Positions 22,622-34,987 of a stretch of 64,000 nucleotides of DNA are shown here, one piece after another. Under the pieces are notes generated by a model. It made no database searches. It was not told the DNA's origin and was given only the letters and a program-made list of their open reading frames with translations. Origin of the DNA: Beta vulgaris subsp. vulgaris (taxonomy: Eukaryota; Streptophyta; Magnoliopsida; Caryophyllales; Amaranthaceae); assembly GCF_026745355.1 (NCBI RefSeq), contig NC_079207.1, forward strand, positions 17,492,959 through 17,556,958, written 5' to 3'. A program made the position numbers and the translations under genes. The first letter of the stretch is position 1. The number at the start of each line of letters is the position of its first letter.

Positions 22622-25600
22622 TTAACAATCACGAACATTGAGTAAGTCCAAACAATGTTGAAACTTACTCTGCGGAACCGTCTTGGTGAACATATCAGCA
22701 GGATTATCAGCAGTTCCTACCTTTTTCACCTTAATCCTAGTCTCATTCTCTAGGAAATGGTATCTCACATCAATATGTTTAGTCCTCTCATGATGGACTT
22801 GATCCTTAGCTAAACATATTGCACTCAGACTGTCACAGTACACAGTAGCCTGATCATGATGAACCCAAGATCACTAACTAGTCCTTTAGCCATATTCCCT
22901 CTTTAGCAGCTGCTGTCAATGCCATGTACTCTGCTTCAGTAGTAGACAAAGTAACTGTAGCCTGCAAAGTTGCCTTCCAACTAACGACAGAACCACCAAG
23001 AGTAAATACATAACCAGTCATTGACCTCCTACTGTCAACATCTCCAGCATAATCAGAATCCGAATAACCAGTGACTAAACACTGGGTATCATTCCCATAA
23101 ATGAGACCAACATCAGAAGTACCGAAAAATCCTCTTGACTGCCTGCCAATGCTCATTACCAGGTTCACCCATGAACCTACTAACAACACTGACTGCATGT
23201 GCAAGATCCGGCCTAGTGCAAACCATAGCGTACATCAAACTCCCTACTGCACTAGCATAAGGAACCCGACTCATGTACTCCTTCTCCTCAGCAGTTTTGG
23301 GTGCAAAAGCCACAGACAAATGATTATTTGAAGCACTTGGAGTGTCTATAGGCTTTGCAGTTGTCATGCCAAACCTTGATAGAATCTTCTGAATATAACC
23401 TTTCTAGGACAAGAAAAGTTTCTTCTGACTTCTTTCCCTATAGATCTCCATCCCCAAAATCTTCTTTGCAGCACCCAAATCTTTCATCTCAAACTCAGCA
23501 CTGAGAAGACCCTTCAACCTCTGAATATCAGACTTAGCCTTAGCAGCTATAAGCATATCATCTACATACAGAACCAGATATATGAAAGAACCATCACTCA
23601 ATTGTTATGGTACACACAGCAATCATACTCACTTCTGTTGTAGCCCAACTCAATCATGTAGCTGTCAAACCGCTTATACCACTGCCTAGGAGACTGCTTT
23701 AGCCCATACAAGGACTTCTTCAATCTGCAAACATAGTCTTCTTTTCCCGGAACTTGGAACCCATCTGGTTGTGTCATATAAATCTCTTCTTCCAACTCCC
23801 CATGTAGGAAAGCTGTTTTCACATCTAGTTGCTCAAGTTCAAGATCCTGATGTGCAACCATTGCTAGTAGCACCCTGATGGAAGTATGTCTGACTACAGG
23901 TGAGAAAATCTCATTATAATCTACCCCTTCCCTTTGTGTGAACCCTCTTGCAACAACCCGAGCTTTATACTTAACCCCTCAGTAGGTGAAGACCCTTCTT
24001 TCTTCTTGAAGACCCATTTGCATGTCACAATCTTCCTCTCCTTAGGACGTTTGACTAACTCCCAAGTCTGATTTTTATGAGAGACTCCATCTCATCTCCC
24101 ATTGCAGCAAGCCATAAAGTAGACTCACTTCCAGAAACAGCTTCTTATAGGTGGATGGCTCATGATTTTCAACCTCCACCTCCTCAGCAACCTGAAGTGC
24201 ATAGGCCACCATATCTTCAAAACCATACCTCTTTGGAGGCCCCACACCAACTCTTCTAGCTCTTATCAAGTGCTATGCTTGGTTGATGAATTTCAGATGG
24301 CTTGCTCTTCTTCATGTTGATCTTCTCCACCTTGGTGCTGTGATTCACTCTCAGCCTGAGTGACTTGCAGCTCCACCTGTTTATCAACATCTCCACTGAC
24401 AGACACCACAGTACAGTAGACTTCACAGGAGAGTTAAGCATGGAATTTTCATCAAATATTACATTCCTACTAGGTATGACACGATTTTCAGAAGGTGACC
24501 ATACTCTATAGCCCTTAACCCAATCCCAAAACCACAAATCTACCCTTCTTAGCTCTAGGTTCTAATTTTCCCTCATTTACATGATAATAACAGTAGAACC
24601 AAAAATTCTCAACAAAGAGTAATCTGCAGGCTTACCAGACCACACCTCATAAGGTGTCTTGCAGTCAATACCTGTATGGGGTCCCCGATTGATCAGATAG
24701 CAAGCTGTACTTACAGCTTCTGCCCAAAACCTCCTAGCCATCCCAGCATTTGAGAGCATGCACCTTGCTCTCTCCAGAAGTGTCTGATTCATGCGTTCTG
24801 CAACTCCATTCTGTTGTGGCGTGTTTCTAACAGTATGATGGCGAGCAATCCCTTCATTTTTGCAGAACTCATCGAACTCAGACCAACAGAACTCCAGACC
24901 ATTATCAGTTCGCAGCCTTTTGACTTCCTTTTAACTTGATTTTCCACTAAAACCTTCCACTGTTTGAAATTCTTGAAGGCATCACTTTTGCTTCATCATA
25001 ATCACCCAAGTCATTCTTGAATAATCATCAATCATGACACAAAATACCTGTGACCTCCAATAGATGCAACTCGGGAAGGTCCCCAACAATCAGAGTGAAT
25101 ATAATCAAGTGTACCTTTAGTTGTATGAACCGCCTTTGGAAACTTGCTGCGATGAAGCTTCCCAAACACACAGTGTTCACAAAACTCTAGGCTCTGCACC
25201 TTGTGCCCACATAGAAGATCCCTTTTTGACAGAATTTGCATCCCTCTTTCACCCATGTGCCCAAGTCTCATATGCCACAACTTGGTCAACTCCTCCTTGT
25301 GAATCTCAGATGATGCAACAGCAGCAGAACTGTCATAGTAGACCCCTGAAGAATATATAAGGTACCAACTTTAATACCTTTCAGAACCATTTGAACCCTT
25401 GTGAACTCATAGCTCCACCTTCACCTTGAAAACTGAACCCTTCTATCTAGAAGACTCAAGATATCAGATTCTTTGTCATTAATGGAACATGCCTAACTTC
25501 GTTCAAGGTACAGATGTACCATCATGAGTCCTCACCCTTATAGAGCCTATCCAACTACTTTGCAGGCAGCACTGTTGCCATAGAAACATTGCCCCATCTA

Positions 25601-26535
25601 TCTGCTTGTAAGTTGAGAACCACTCCCTGCATGGACTATATGATACGATGCCCCAGAATCAAGAACCCACACATCCCTACAATGTGACTGGCTATTAACT
25701 ACTAGGGCCAGATCTTCCTCAGAATCACCTCCAGTTTCTGCCAAAGCAGCAGAACCTTCACTTTTATCCTGCTGTTTCTTTTTCTTAGGACATTCATTCT
25801 TCCAATGCCCCTTCTCCTTACAGTAATTACAGATATCAGTAGTTTTAGGACCCTTAGAATTCGAATTTTTAAAGTTCGTTTTCTTTTTACCAGATTTCTT
25901 TTGTCCCTTCCCTCCAGTAACTACTAATCCAGATGCCTGATTTTCTGTACTAGACCCAGAAGCCTGGTGACGGACTTCTCTAGTATGCAGAGCAGATCTT
26001 ACTTCTTCTAACGACAGACTATCTTTACCAACAATAAAGGATCCACAAAATTCTCATATGACATAGGCAAAGATACCAACAGTAATTAAAGCAGCATCCT
26101 CATCATCTACTTTAACATCAATATTTCGCAGATCTAGTAAGATGGTATTTAATTTATCTAAATGATCTCTTAAAGACGTACCTTCCTGCATACGCAGGCT
26201 GAACAGACGTTGCTTCAAAAGCAACTTGTTGGTTAGAGATTTCGTCATGTACAAGTCTCTAACTGCAACCACAGACCAGCAGCAGTGTCCTGCTCCGCAA
26301 CTTCAGTAATTATGTCGTCAGACAGACACAACATAATTGTTGAATGGCTTTCTCCTCCAGAATTTCCATCTCAGCGGTAACTGAATCCGTTGCCTTCTTG
26401 GCCAACGGTGCCCACAACCCCTGTTGCTTCAGTAAAGCCCGCATCTTGATTTGCCACAGACTAAAACTATTCCTCCAGTAAATTTATCAATTTTGACATT
26501 CATCCCAGACATCTTTCTCACACAGATAGATCACT
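22622..26535 (-). pseudogene. Copia 1 gag-pol, broken by frameshifts
   Basis: Read right to left. The gag region (26535 to about 25850) includes the zinc knuckle CNYCKEKGHWKNEC (about 25796-25840). Protease has DSGASY (near 25650-25670). The pre-integrase zinc region has H-x-RLGH and C-x2-C (25032-25289), and the integrase C-terminal part lies at 24577-24792. Reverse transcriptase spans 23400-23990 with YVDDM near 23555-23570. RNase H spans 22640-23210 with [10 protein letters not shown] and ADMFTK. This order (integrase before reverse transcriptase) is the copia order. At least eight frame changes or stops separate the pieces. The last residues NVRDC lie just before the polypurine tract. Confidence 0.93.
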
Positions 26536-26538
26536 AAG

Positions 26539-26550
26539 GCTCTGATACCA
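26539..26550 (-). other. Primer-binding site of copia 1
   Basis: Minus-strand TGGTATCAGAGC, complementary to the 3' end of initiator methionine tRNA, three bases from the 5' LTR. Confidence 0.93.
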
Positions 26551-26553
26551 ATT

Positions 26554-27073
26554 TGTTATAACAGACGTGAGGGAGAAACAAATTATAAATGCAAAAACAA
26601 TAAAAACAGACAACAGATTTACGTGGTTCACCAATTTGGCTACATCCACGGCAGAGAGAGGAGAATATTTTATTATGTGAGAAGAACAGATTACAGAGAG
26701 AAAAGAAGTGTTTTCGTAGTCTAAAACACCTAGAATATAAATAGTGTATTTTATCCGTCAGAAAACGCGAAAAGCGTTTAACCGGGCAGCCGCCCGATCG
26801 GGTCGGGCGAACCGCCCGATCGGGCGGTATTTACTTCCTAGTTGTTGCGCGCCCGGTCGGGCGAAGTCGCCCGAGTCATTGTTCGTGACTCGCCCGATCG
26901 GGGAACCAGCCCGATGCCATCGGGCGAACTCTTTCTTACTTCTATTCTTCAGCGCAGTTGCGGGCCCGATCGGGCGGCCTCGCCCGACCCGATCGGGCGG
27001 TACCCCGAAACTCCCTTTTGACGCATTTCTTCGAACACCTTCGATGCACAATGATTCAAGGCATATTTCTACA
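26554..27073 (-). repeat. 5' LTR of copia 1
   Basis: 520 bp, adjacent to the primer-binding site. It contains the same palindrome array (about 26780-27000) upstream of the TATA box on the minus strand. The two LTRs differ by scattered indels. Confidence 0.95.
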
Positions 27074-27078
27074 AATTT

Positions 27079-27440
27079 GTTTCTGGCTCTTCCCATCTAT
27101 TTTTTTTCTTCCAACACTGGTGGATTAAGATGGTATGATTCTTGAGCTTACACAGGCCACAATGTCACTAGATTTTATAGAAGTATAAGATTTATAAAAA
27201 GACGAAGTTGCGGCACAAGGTCACTAGGTCAGCATTACCCTGATTTGGACAAAGAATCGCATAACACTGGACTCCTAAAACTTTGGAGACTTGAATTCTT
27301 GTTGGTATAATTTTTCACACCGGTGTTCCACTTCGATCTACGACTACAAGGAAACCAATCATTCACCAAAATTGCCATGTGACGACATCTATCCAAATTC
27401 AAATGCCATGTAACATAAGCAAACGCCCTGAAGACAACTA
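27079..27440. other. Spacer between copia 1 and the LINE
   Basis: No coding signal or element end that I can identify. It could be part of the decayed LINE 5' region. Confidence 0.4.
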
Positions 27441-27998
27441 ATACAAAGTGTAGCCTGTTACTAGAACTAGAAGCACACTACTAAAACCATTTGATATTAA
27501 CCCCTCTTGGAACAAAGACCATTTTGGTATGGGTGCAACGCGAATATCATGGCTGATAAATGGATAGGGGGGTGGGGGGGCTGTGACAACCAAAAACAGG
27601 ATTAATTTACAAGATGAAGGAATATTGACACTAGACCAACTAGTGCAAGATGACAGCAAGAGTTGGAATGCACCACTCATTAGGGAGAAATTTGACCCCC
27701 AAACAGCAAATAGAATATGATCGACATATATCCACAGCAGGGCATGGAAGATGAGTACATATGCGCATGGAAGAGAACAATGGAATTAACTGCAAAAGAG
27801 GCTTATGCTTTTCTCGTGGAAAAGAATGGGTATATGAAGGCGAGGGGGAGAAGGCTTTCTGGAAGAAGTTATGGGCTACAAACATTTGTCCTAAATGGAA
27901 ACGTTTGGCGATTGATGTGCAGAATGCTCTGGCAACAAATACAAATCTACATAAAAGGAATATTGTGATTCGCTCAGTATGTTACTGGTGTGGAAATT
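27441..27998 (+). pseudogene. LINE (L1-type) ORF2, left fragment
   Basis: A decayed stretch of the region between reverse transcriptase and RNase H. It has a segment reading NANIMADKWIGG (like the GDG..IW.DKWL block of plant L1 elements). The zf-RVT region follows: FWKKLWATNICPKWKRL, ALATNTNLHKRNI and CYWCGN (about 27850-27998). Several frames are used. The fragment stops at 27998 within the zinc-finger-like motif, where copia 2 is inserted. The continuation at 31057 restores the coding sense. Confidence 0.8.
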
Positions 27999-28676
27999 TG
28001 TTATAACGGACGTGAGAGAGAAACAAATTATGAATGCAAAAAGCGATAAAAACAGACAACAGATTTACGTGGTTCACCAATTTGGCTACATCCACGGCAG
28101 AGAGAGGGAGAATATTTTATTATGTGAGGAAAACCAGATTACAGAGAGAATTTGGCTAATTCGTAGTCTAAAACCCTAAGATATAAATACATATTTATAC
28201 CCCCGTTTAGAAAACGCGTTTCCGCGTTATCCGGTCAGCCGCCTGATCGGGCGAGACCCGCCCGATCGGGCGCTTAACGCTTGAAGAATTTTGCTCCCGG
28301 GCCCGATCGGGCAACAAACGCCCGTGTTGTAATTCGGCATGCCGCCGATCGGGCAAGATGGCCCGATGCCATCGGGCGAGCCACAAACACACGCTGCCCA
28401 GCAAACGTTGCGGGCCGATCGGGCTCCCTCGCCCAACCCGATCGGGCGAGACTTAAAACAGCTATAACTTCTGCATTTCTTATCGGAATCGGGCATATGA
28501 CCTATCGTTGAAAAGCTCTCGGAACAAGCTATCACCTCCACTTTGAATCACCTCAAAATCATTTATAGATTGAGAGATATGCCATTCAAAGTTAGCCTTA
28601 TGTCATTCCTTCTTCACGCATTCTACCAAACACCTTCAAGGCACCATTCAAGTCACTATTCTTACAAATCTCCACC
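27999..28676 (-). repeat. 3' LTR of copia 2
   Basis: 678 bp with a GCCCGATCGGGC palindrome array (about 28225-28450) upstream, on the minus strand, of TATA-like sequence (complement of 28184-28200). It has more palindrome units than the other LTR of this element. Confidence 0.93.
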
Positions 28677-28816
28677 TTGACTTGAATCCTCTCACAATAA
28701 GCCAGAAAACAGATGCATTGATCACAACGCCAGAATCTCCCTACACCAGATTTGTCCCAACAGACAACCAGACCAGATTAGTCCCTAAGGACCCCAGAAT
28801 TGCCCCAAGAGGGCAA

Positions 28817-30375
28817 CTAACAATCACGAACAGCTTGTAAGTCCAAGCAACCTTGGAACTTACCCTGTGGAATCAGATTCGAACAGATGTGTTTCTTATA
28901 CTCTTTCCTAGCACAAGTAACACCTTCCTTGGACGGCCCAAAAATATTCACCTCTCCGACATACAGTGCAAAACCCACCATGTCTTCACAACCGTCCCTT
29001 TGGGGAGAGTTCCCAAAGATTTCATGCTGACCAGGAGTCAAGTTTGACTGACCCAACTTTGATGACGAAGAACACGGAATTTCAGATTCAGATTGTGAGT
29101 GTTGACAGATTTCTCCCTGACGTGAACCACCACTCCAACCTAGAGTGCCTCTGTGCTCCACCTGTTTCTCAACACTATCACAAACAGCCAATGTAGCAAC
29201 CCCAGACTCAGATAACGTAGACCCTTGCAACACATACAATGTCTCCCGTTTAACCCCTTTCAGAATCATCTTCGAACCCCTGTAGACATACAACCCTCCA
29301 CCTCACCTTTGAAACTGAACCCTTTCTTGTCTAACAGACTAAGTGAAATCAGATTCTTTGTGACCTGTGGAACATGCCTAACATCATTCAAAGTAAAACT
29401 TTGCCATCACATGTCCTAATTCTGATGGACCCTATACCAACTGTCTTACAGACCTCACTGTTGGCCATAGTAACACTTCCATCAACCTGTTTATAGTTCA
29501 TAAACCACTCCCTGCGCGAACACATATGACAAGAGCCCCAGAATCAAGAACCCACACATCCTACAATGTGACTGACTATTAGCTACTAGGGCCAGATCTT
29601 CCTCAGAATCACCTCCAGTTTCTGCCAAAGCAGCAGAACCTTCATTCTTGTCCTCCTGCTTCTTTTTCTTAGGACACTCCTTTTCCAATGCCCCGTTTCC
29701 TTACAGTAATTACAGACATCACTAGATTTAGGACCTCTAGAAAACGGTTTCCTGGATTTTTTCCCCGAATTCTCCTGTCCATTACTACTGGCTACTAATC
29801 CAGCAGCCTGATCGCCTGTACCTGTACCAGACGCCTTATGACGAATCTCTCTAGTATGCAGAGCAGATCTTACTTCTTCTAACGACAGACTATCTTTACC
29901 AACAATAAAGGAATCCACAAAATTCTCATATGATATAGGCAAAGATACCAACAATATTAAAGCAGCATCCTCATCATCTACTTTAACATCAATATTTTCA
30001 GATCTAGAAGATAGTATTCAGTTTATCTAGATGATCCCTTAGAGAGTACCTTCCTGCATACGCAGGCTGAACAGACGTTGTTTCATCATCAACTTGTTGG
30101 TTAGAGATTTTGTCATGTACAAACTCTCTAATTTCAACCACAGACCAGATGCGGTTTCCTCCTCCGCGATTCAGTGATTATGTCATCTTCCAGACACAGC
30201 ATAATCGTTGAATGAGCCTTCTCCTCCAGAACGGCCATCTCAGCGGTGACTGAATCCGTTGCTTTCTTTGCCAATGGTGCCCACAACCCCTGTTGCTTCA
30301 GTAAATCCCGCATCTTGATTTACCACAGACTAAAACTATTCCTCCCAGAAAATTTATCGATTTTGACATTCACCC
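28817..30375 (-). pseudogene. Copia 2 gag-protease remnant
   Basis: Gag with the zinc knuckle beginning CNYCKETGHW (about 29685-29725), a protease trace (DSGAL-like, near 29540), then a pre-integrase stretch (MILKGVKRETLYVLQGS). This runs directly into a spacer also seen between integrase and reverse transcriptase of copia 1, and then into the RNase H tail (GKFQGCLDLQAVRDC at 28817-28865). The joins define one large internal deletion. Multiple stops are present. Confidence 0.88.
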
Positions 30376-30424
30376 CAGACATCTTTCTCACACAGATCGA
30401 ACACCAAAGCTCTTGATACCAATT

Positions 30425-31056
30425 TGTTATAACGGACGTGAAAGAGAAACAAATTATGAATGCAAAAAGCGATAAAAACAGACAACAGATTTACGTGGTT
30501 CACCAATTTGGCTACATCCATGGCAGAGAGAGGGAGAATATTTTATTATGTGAGGAAAACCAGATTACATAGAGAATTTAGGCTAATTCGTAGTCTAAAA
30601 CCCTAAGATATAAATACATATTTATACCCCCGTTCAGAAAACGCGTTTCCGCGTTACCCGGTCAGCCGCCCGATCGGGCGAGACCCGCCCGATCGGGCGC
30701 TTAACGCTCGAAGAATTTTGCTCCCGGGCCCGATCGGGCAACAAACGCCTGTGTTGTAATTCGGCCTGCCGCCCGATGCCATCGGGCGAGCCACAAACAC
30801 ACGCTGCCCAGCAAACCGTTGCGGGCTCGATCGGGCGAGACTTAAAACAGCTATAACTTCTGCATTTCTTATCGGAATCGGGCATATGACCTATCGTTGA
30901 AAAGCTCTCGGAACAAGCTATCACCTCCACTTTGAATCACCTCAAAATCATTTATAGATTGAGAGATATACTCATTCAAAGTTACCCTTATGTCATTCCT
31001 TCTTCACGCATTCTACCAAACACCTTCAAGGCACCATTCAAGTCACTATTCTTACA
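30425..31056 (-). repeat. 5' LTR of copia 2
   Basis: 632 bp. It is shorter than its partner mainly because palindrome units near 30770-30840 are missing. Confidence 0.93.
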
Positions 31057-31852
31057 AAATCAAAAAGAAACGGAAAAGAAACCTCTTCAGGGACTGTGAT
31101 GTTGTTAAAAGAGTATGGAAATGTTCACCTTTAGGACTCTAGGTGGAGAATTTTTTCATTCCGCTGGAGATATGGGTGTCCAACTACCTAAAATACATGT
31201 GGCGAGTGGAGGACAAGGAACGCAAAATAAGTACGATCTTGGTCGCAATTCTCTGATCCATCTGGCTATGCCGAAATCAGGTAGTGTTCAAGCATACCAA
31301 ACCAGGTCCAATGAACATTTTAAAAGAGGTCGATTGGGTTCTTGCTGAGGAGTAGCTAAGGCAGAACAACAAAAATCTGGAAAATATGAAGTGTGAACCC
31401 TGCAAGAACAGTTTTTGGATGGCAACGACGAAGGTCGGAATTGATGTTTAATTCAGGTTGATGACGCTTGGAAGAAAAAGAGTCAAGGTAAGATTGCAGC
31501 TGGAATTGGATGGATCGCAAAGCATGGAGAAGCGGTAATTTTCCAGGGAGGCGAGCGTCTGATGGCTTCATCGGCATTAAAAGCAGAAACTCGTGCAATG
31601 CTTAAAGGACTACTGGAAGCAGATCGAAGAAATATAAAGGATGTGAAGATCCTGTCAGATTCTATTCAGCTCTTTCAAGCAGTTTACATAGGGCATAAAC
31701 TGGCGGAAATATATAGCCTTATTATAGATATGAACAAAGTGTAATAATTTCCATTCCTGTCACATTTGTTAAGCAGGATCATTACCTGGCCATTATGACA
31801 AGGAATGAGTCATAGCGTCTTTTTGTCTGTGTACTTGTTGCCGAAAAAAAAA
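31057..31852 (+). pseudogene. LINE ORF2, right fragment, with poly(A) end
   Basis: Continues the zf-RVT region (LFRDCDVVKRVW-like, about 31080-31125). An RNase H-like domain (RVT_3 type) follows at about 31450-31740, with AAGIGWIAKHGEAVIF, ASSALKAETRAML and ILSDSIQLF, which hold the catalytic acidic positions. It ends TGTACTTGTTGCCG plus an A run (31844-31852), the same 3' end as the LINE at 59545, so both belong to one family. It is broken by frameshifts and by copia 2. Confidence 0.85.
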
Positions 31853-32172
31853 TAAGTATTAGGATCTTCCAACAACATCCAAATTTGAGATACAATCGTA
31901 ACATCAATAATGTGTTTTTCTTTCTTTGTCAAATATCTTTTTAGTAATATATGCGAGTCGTTCTTATTGGTTGGAAATCATTAAAAAAGACTTGGTGTTT
32001 ATCTACGCGATACTAAATTAATATATTACACAACTATATTGACATCAATCCATCTTAGTAGGTTCCAAAAAGAAGTTTCAAAAATTCAATGGCTAATCAA
32101 ACTTCTTCCAGATAATACCTTTTTGTACCATATTGAGTTTCTGATGATATCAATTAAAAGACATATTTGGCA
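31853..32172. other. Intergenic, nothing recognised
   Basis: AT-rich spacer between the LINE tail and the target duplication of copia 3. Confidence 0.6.
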
Positions 32173-32177
32173 CCTAT

Positions 32178-34982
32178 TATTAGAGTAACATTATATGAAA
32201 AAGAATAGAATGGTCTTTTACTAGTCATAGGTCTGTATTGTAAATGCTATATATATTGAATGTCAGAGTTAACCTAATCAGGTTAACACAATTATTCTCC
32301 GCACTTGTACATGGTATCACAGCCAAGGTAAAATTAAATAATTTTTTCCCTCTCCTCTGACTTGCCGCTTGCCGCCCGCCGCCCATAGTCATGGACGCCG
32401 CCTCTGCCGCGGCCCCTTCTCTTTCCGCGGCCTCCTCATCGTCGCTATCCTCGCGCGACCAAGCTTCGCCGGCCACATCCCACCTGATGTCTGCCACTGC
32501 CGCTGCCGGCTTTCACAGCCCATCGCCACCGATGTCCGCCGCTGCTGCTGCTAGTTTCATTAGTCCCATGCCGACTTTTCCGGCGACCTTCGCCGGCGTA
32601 GAGCCCACACTCGCTGTGTACTCCACGAATTCCACCTAGGTTCACCCACTTGACGCTTCAATTTGCGTCGCCTACCTCGACGTCGGCCGGTCCTTCCGTC
32701 CCCTCCACGATGTTCAGCCTCCCGCAGTTGTCTGCTCCTAATTTCACGAACTTGGTAACTATTACTCTTTCCTCTCCCTGAGGATTATTTACTACGGAAA
32801 ACTCAAATTAGTTGTCTCCTGCTTTCTCATCAATTACTTGATCTATTTGATGGTACTGCTGTTATTCCCCCTAAGTCTGTTCATAATGTGCAATTCTATG
32901 AATATCTTCGTATTGATCAACAAGTAAAATCATGGATATGCACTGGATTATAAAGGGTATCGTTGTTTTGATCTTACTACCAACAAGCCATTCACTAGTC
33001 GTCATGTTCTTTTTCATGAACATAAGTTTCCGTATCGTACTTTGGTTGGTCTACGTCTTCTGTGCCTTACACCTCCCCCATGGTCCGGACTCATGACTGG
33101 TCCCCGAAAAAAGTAGCATGTGTGTCTTCCGAGTCTCCAAATTCCATTACTGATAGCCCTGCGGTTGCCTTGGTCCTCGACCCGCAACCCCCGCTAGTTC
33201 ATGATGGCTCTCCCGCTCGGCCTGCGTCGGCTGGGCCTCCCCCCTCCTCTCATTCCCCGTCTGTCGGGCGCGCTGCTCTTCCAGTGCTCGATGGGCCTCG
33301 AGCTTACCCCCACGCCCAGTTCTGCTGGGTTCGTTAGCTACACTTTGGCTGCTGGAGCAACAGCTCCCACACCCGCACCTGCTGGCTCGCACGCTGGATC
33401 ACCAGCGCTTGCTGGCCCAGCATCCGAGCCTGCTGCCCTCGAGTCTGGCCTTGCCTCGCCTTCGGCTGGGCCTCCCTTCCCTATCCCGCCTGCCGGTCCC
33501 GTGTCCACTACCCCTCCCTCGCCATCTTGTCTTGTGTCCTTCCATTCTCCCCTGCCTAGTTATTCTTCCGTTGTTGTCAATCATCATCCCATGGCTACTC
33601 GCCTTAAAGATGGTGTGTCTTAGCCTCGAGTCTTAATGAACTTAAATACTGAAATTGTAGAGACTGAACCTACCAATTTTAAACAAGCTTCTAAAAACTC
33701 ACGTTGGCGTCAAGCTATGCTAGATGAATATAAGGCATTAATTAACAATGACACATGGGAGTCGTTGGTACCTCGCAACTATGATAAGAATTTACTTGGT
33801 TGTAAGTGGGTTTATCGGATTAAATACAATTCTGATGGTTCTGTGGAGCGGTTCAAAGCCAGACTTGTCGTTTTCGGAAATCACCAGCAGGCAGGTATTA
33901 ATTACTTTGAAACCTTTAGTCCTATTGTTAAGCCTATTCATTTTTGTCCTTTCTTCTCAGTTTGCTATGAAGGATTTAGGGGATCTTCATTACTTCTTAG
34001 GTGTTCAAGTTGTGCGTACTCCCTCTTGTTTATTTTTGTCTCAAAATAAGTATGTCTCTGATTTACTTCGTAAATTCCATCTTCATACTGTTAAACCAGT
34101 TACCACTCATGTTGTCTCTAGAATAACATTGTCTCTGCTTGATGGAGAACTTCTTGCTGAATCCACAGATTATCGTAGTATGGTTGGTGCATTGCAGTAT
34201 TTACTATGACTCGTCCAGATATTGCTTATGCTGTTAATATGGTGTCTCAGTTTATGCATGTTCCTCGTACTACTCACATTCATGCTGTGAAAAGAATTTT
34301 TTGATATCTGCAGAGCACAGTGGATTTCGGTCTCTTTTTATATAGCAGTAGCTCTCCTACTGTTGTTATTGCCTACTCTGATGCAGATTGGGCAGGATGC
34401 CCTGACACACGGCGCTCTACTACTGGCTATGCTGTCTTTCTGGGGAAGAATCTTATTTCCTAGCATTCGAAAAAGCAACCTATTGTCTCTAAATCCTCCA
34501 CTGAAGCTGAATACAAGGTTGTTGCCTACACAGCTGTAGAAACCATTTGGCTGAAGCAACTTCTTGCTGACATTAGCCATTTTCTTCCTCGTCCGGTGGT
34601 CGTCTACTGTAATAACGTATCTGCTACTTATCTCACTGCTAATCCAGTTCATCATGATCGTAGCAAACACATTGATGTCGATTATCATTTTGTTCGAGAA
34701 ATGGTTGTCCAAGGATGTCTTATTGTTAGACATGTTCCTACACAGTCTCAGGTTGCTGATGTCTTTACAAAGGGCCTATCTACTGACTTGTTTACAATGC
34801 ATCGTACCAATATCTCCGTTGTTTCACCCCGTAAAGATTGAGGGGATGTATTAGAGTAACATTATATCTAATAGGATAGAATGGTCTTCTACTAGTCATT
34901 AGACTGTATTGTAAACGCTATATATATTGAATGCCAAGGTTAACCTAATGAGGTTAACACAATTAATCTCAACACTTGTACA
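32178..34982 (+). mobile_element. Deleted Ty1/copia element with ~135-bp LTRs (copia 3)
   Basis: LTRs at 32178-32311 and 34847-34982 share TATTAGAGTAACATTATAT...ACTTGTACA. The left one has lost its first two bases (TG). The duplication CCTAT is perfect (32173-32177, 34983-34987). Primer-binding site TGGTATCACAGCC starts at 32312 and the polypurine tract TTGAGGGGA precedes the right LTR. Large pieces of gag, integrase and reverse transcriptase are missing. Confidence 0.95.
32391..34838 (+). pseudogene. Copia 3 gag-pol remnant
   Basis: An Ala/Ser/Pro-rich gag start (32391-32639) is followed by an abrupt jump to the integrase C-terminal region (about 32830-33050). The Pro/Ser-rich linker usual before copia reverse transcriptase spans 33060-33620. 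Reverse transcriptase follows, with WRQAMLDEYKALINNDTW and GCKWVYRIK (33700-33830), but jumps from FSPIVKP directly to the region after YVDD, so the catalytic core is deleted near 33930. RNase H follows ([59 protein letters not shown]; 34205-34838). Stops occur throughout. Confidence 0.92.
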
Positions 34983-34987
34983 CCTAT

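Larger units (their letters stand above)
21939..27073 (-). mobile_element. Ty1/copia retrotransposon, near full length (copia 1)
   Basis: LTRs of 531 and 520 bp (TGTTATAAC...TTTCTACA as seen on the plus strand) are flanked by a perfect AATTT duplication (21934-21938, 27074-27078). The element is read on the minus strand. Primer-binding site TGGTATCAGAGC is at 26539-26550, and polypurine tract AAGGTGGAGATT abuts the left LTR. All gag-pol domains can be found in copia order but with frameshifts and stops, so the element is not autonomous now. The nearby element at 27999-31056 belongs to the same family. Confidence 0.96.
27999..31056 (-). mobile_element. Deleted Ty1/copia element (copia 2) inside a LINE
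   Basis: LTRs of 678 and 632 bp share the TGTTATAACGGACGTGA... start with copia 1. The flanks are AAATT (27994-27998) and AAATC (31057-31061), a 5-bp duplication with one mismatch. The interior is only 1748 bp: gag, protease and part of the pre-integrase region are joined to the last codons of RNase H, so integrase, reverse transcriptase and most of RNase H are gone. The primer-binding site (30409-30421) has one extra base. The insertion splits the zf-RVT region of the LINE. Confidence 0.93.

Noticed and set aside
33062..33640. Pro/Ser/Ala-rich open frames that could be a host protein
   Set aside because: They are the usual low-complexity linker between integrase and reverse transcriptase of copia 3 and lie between its LTRs.
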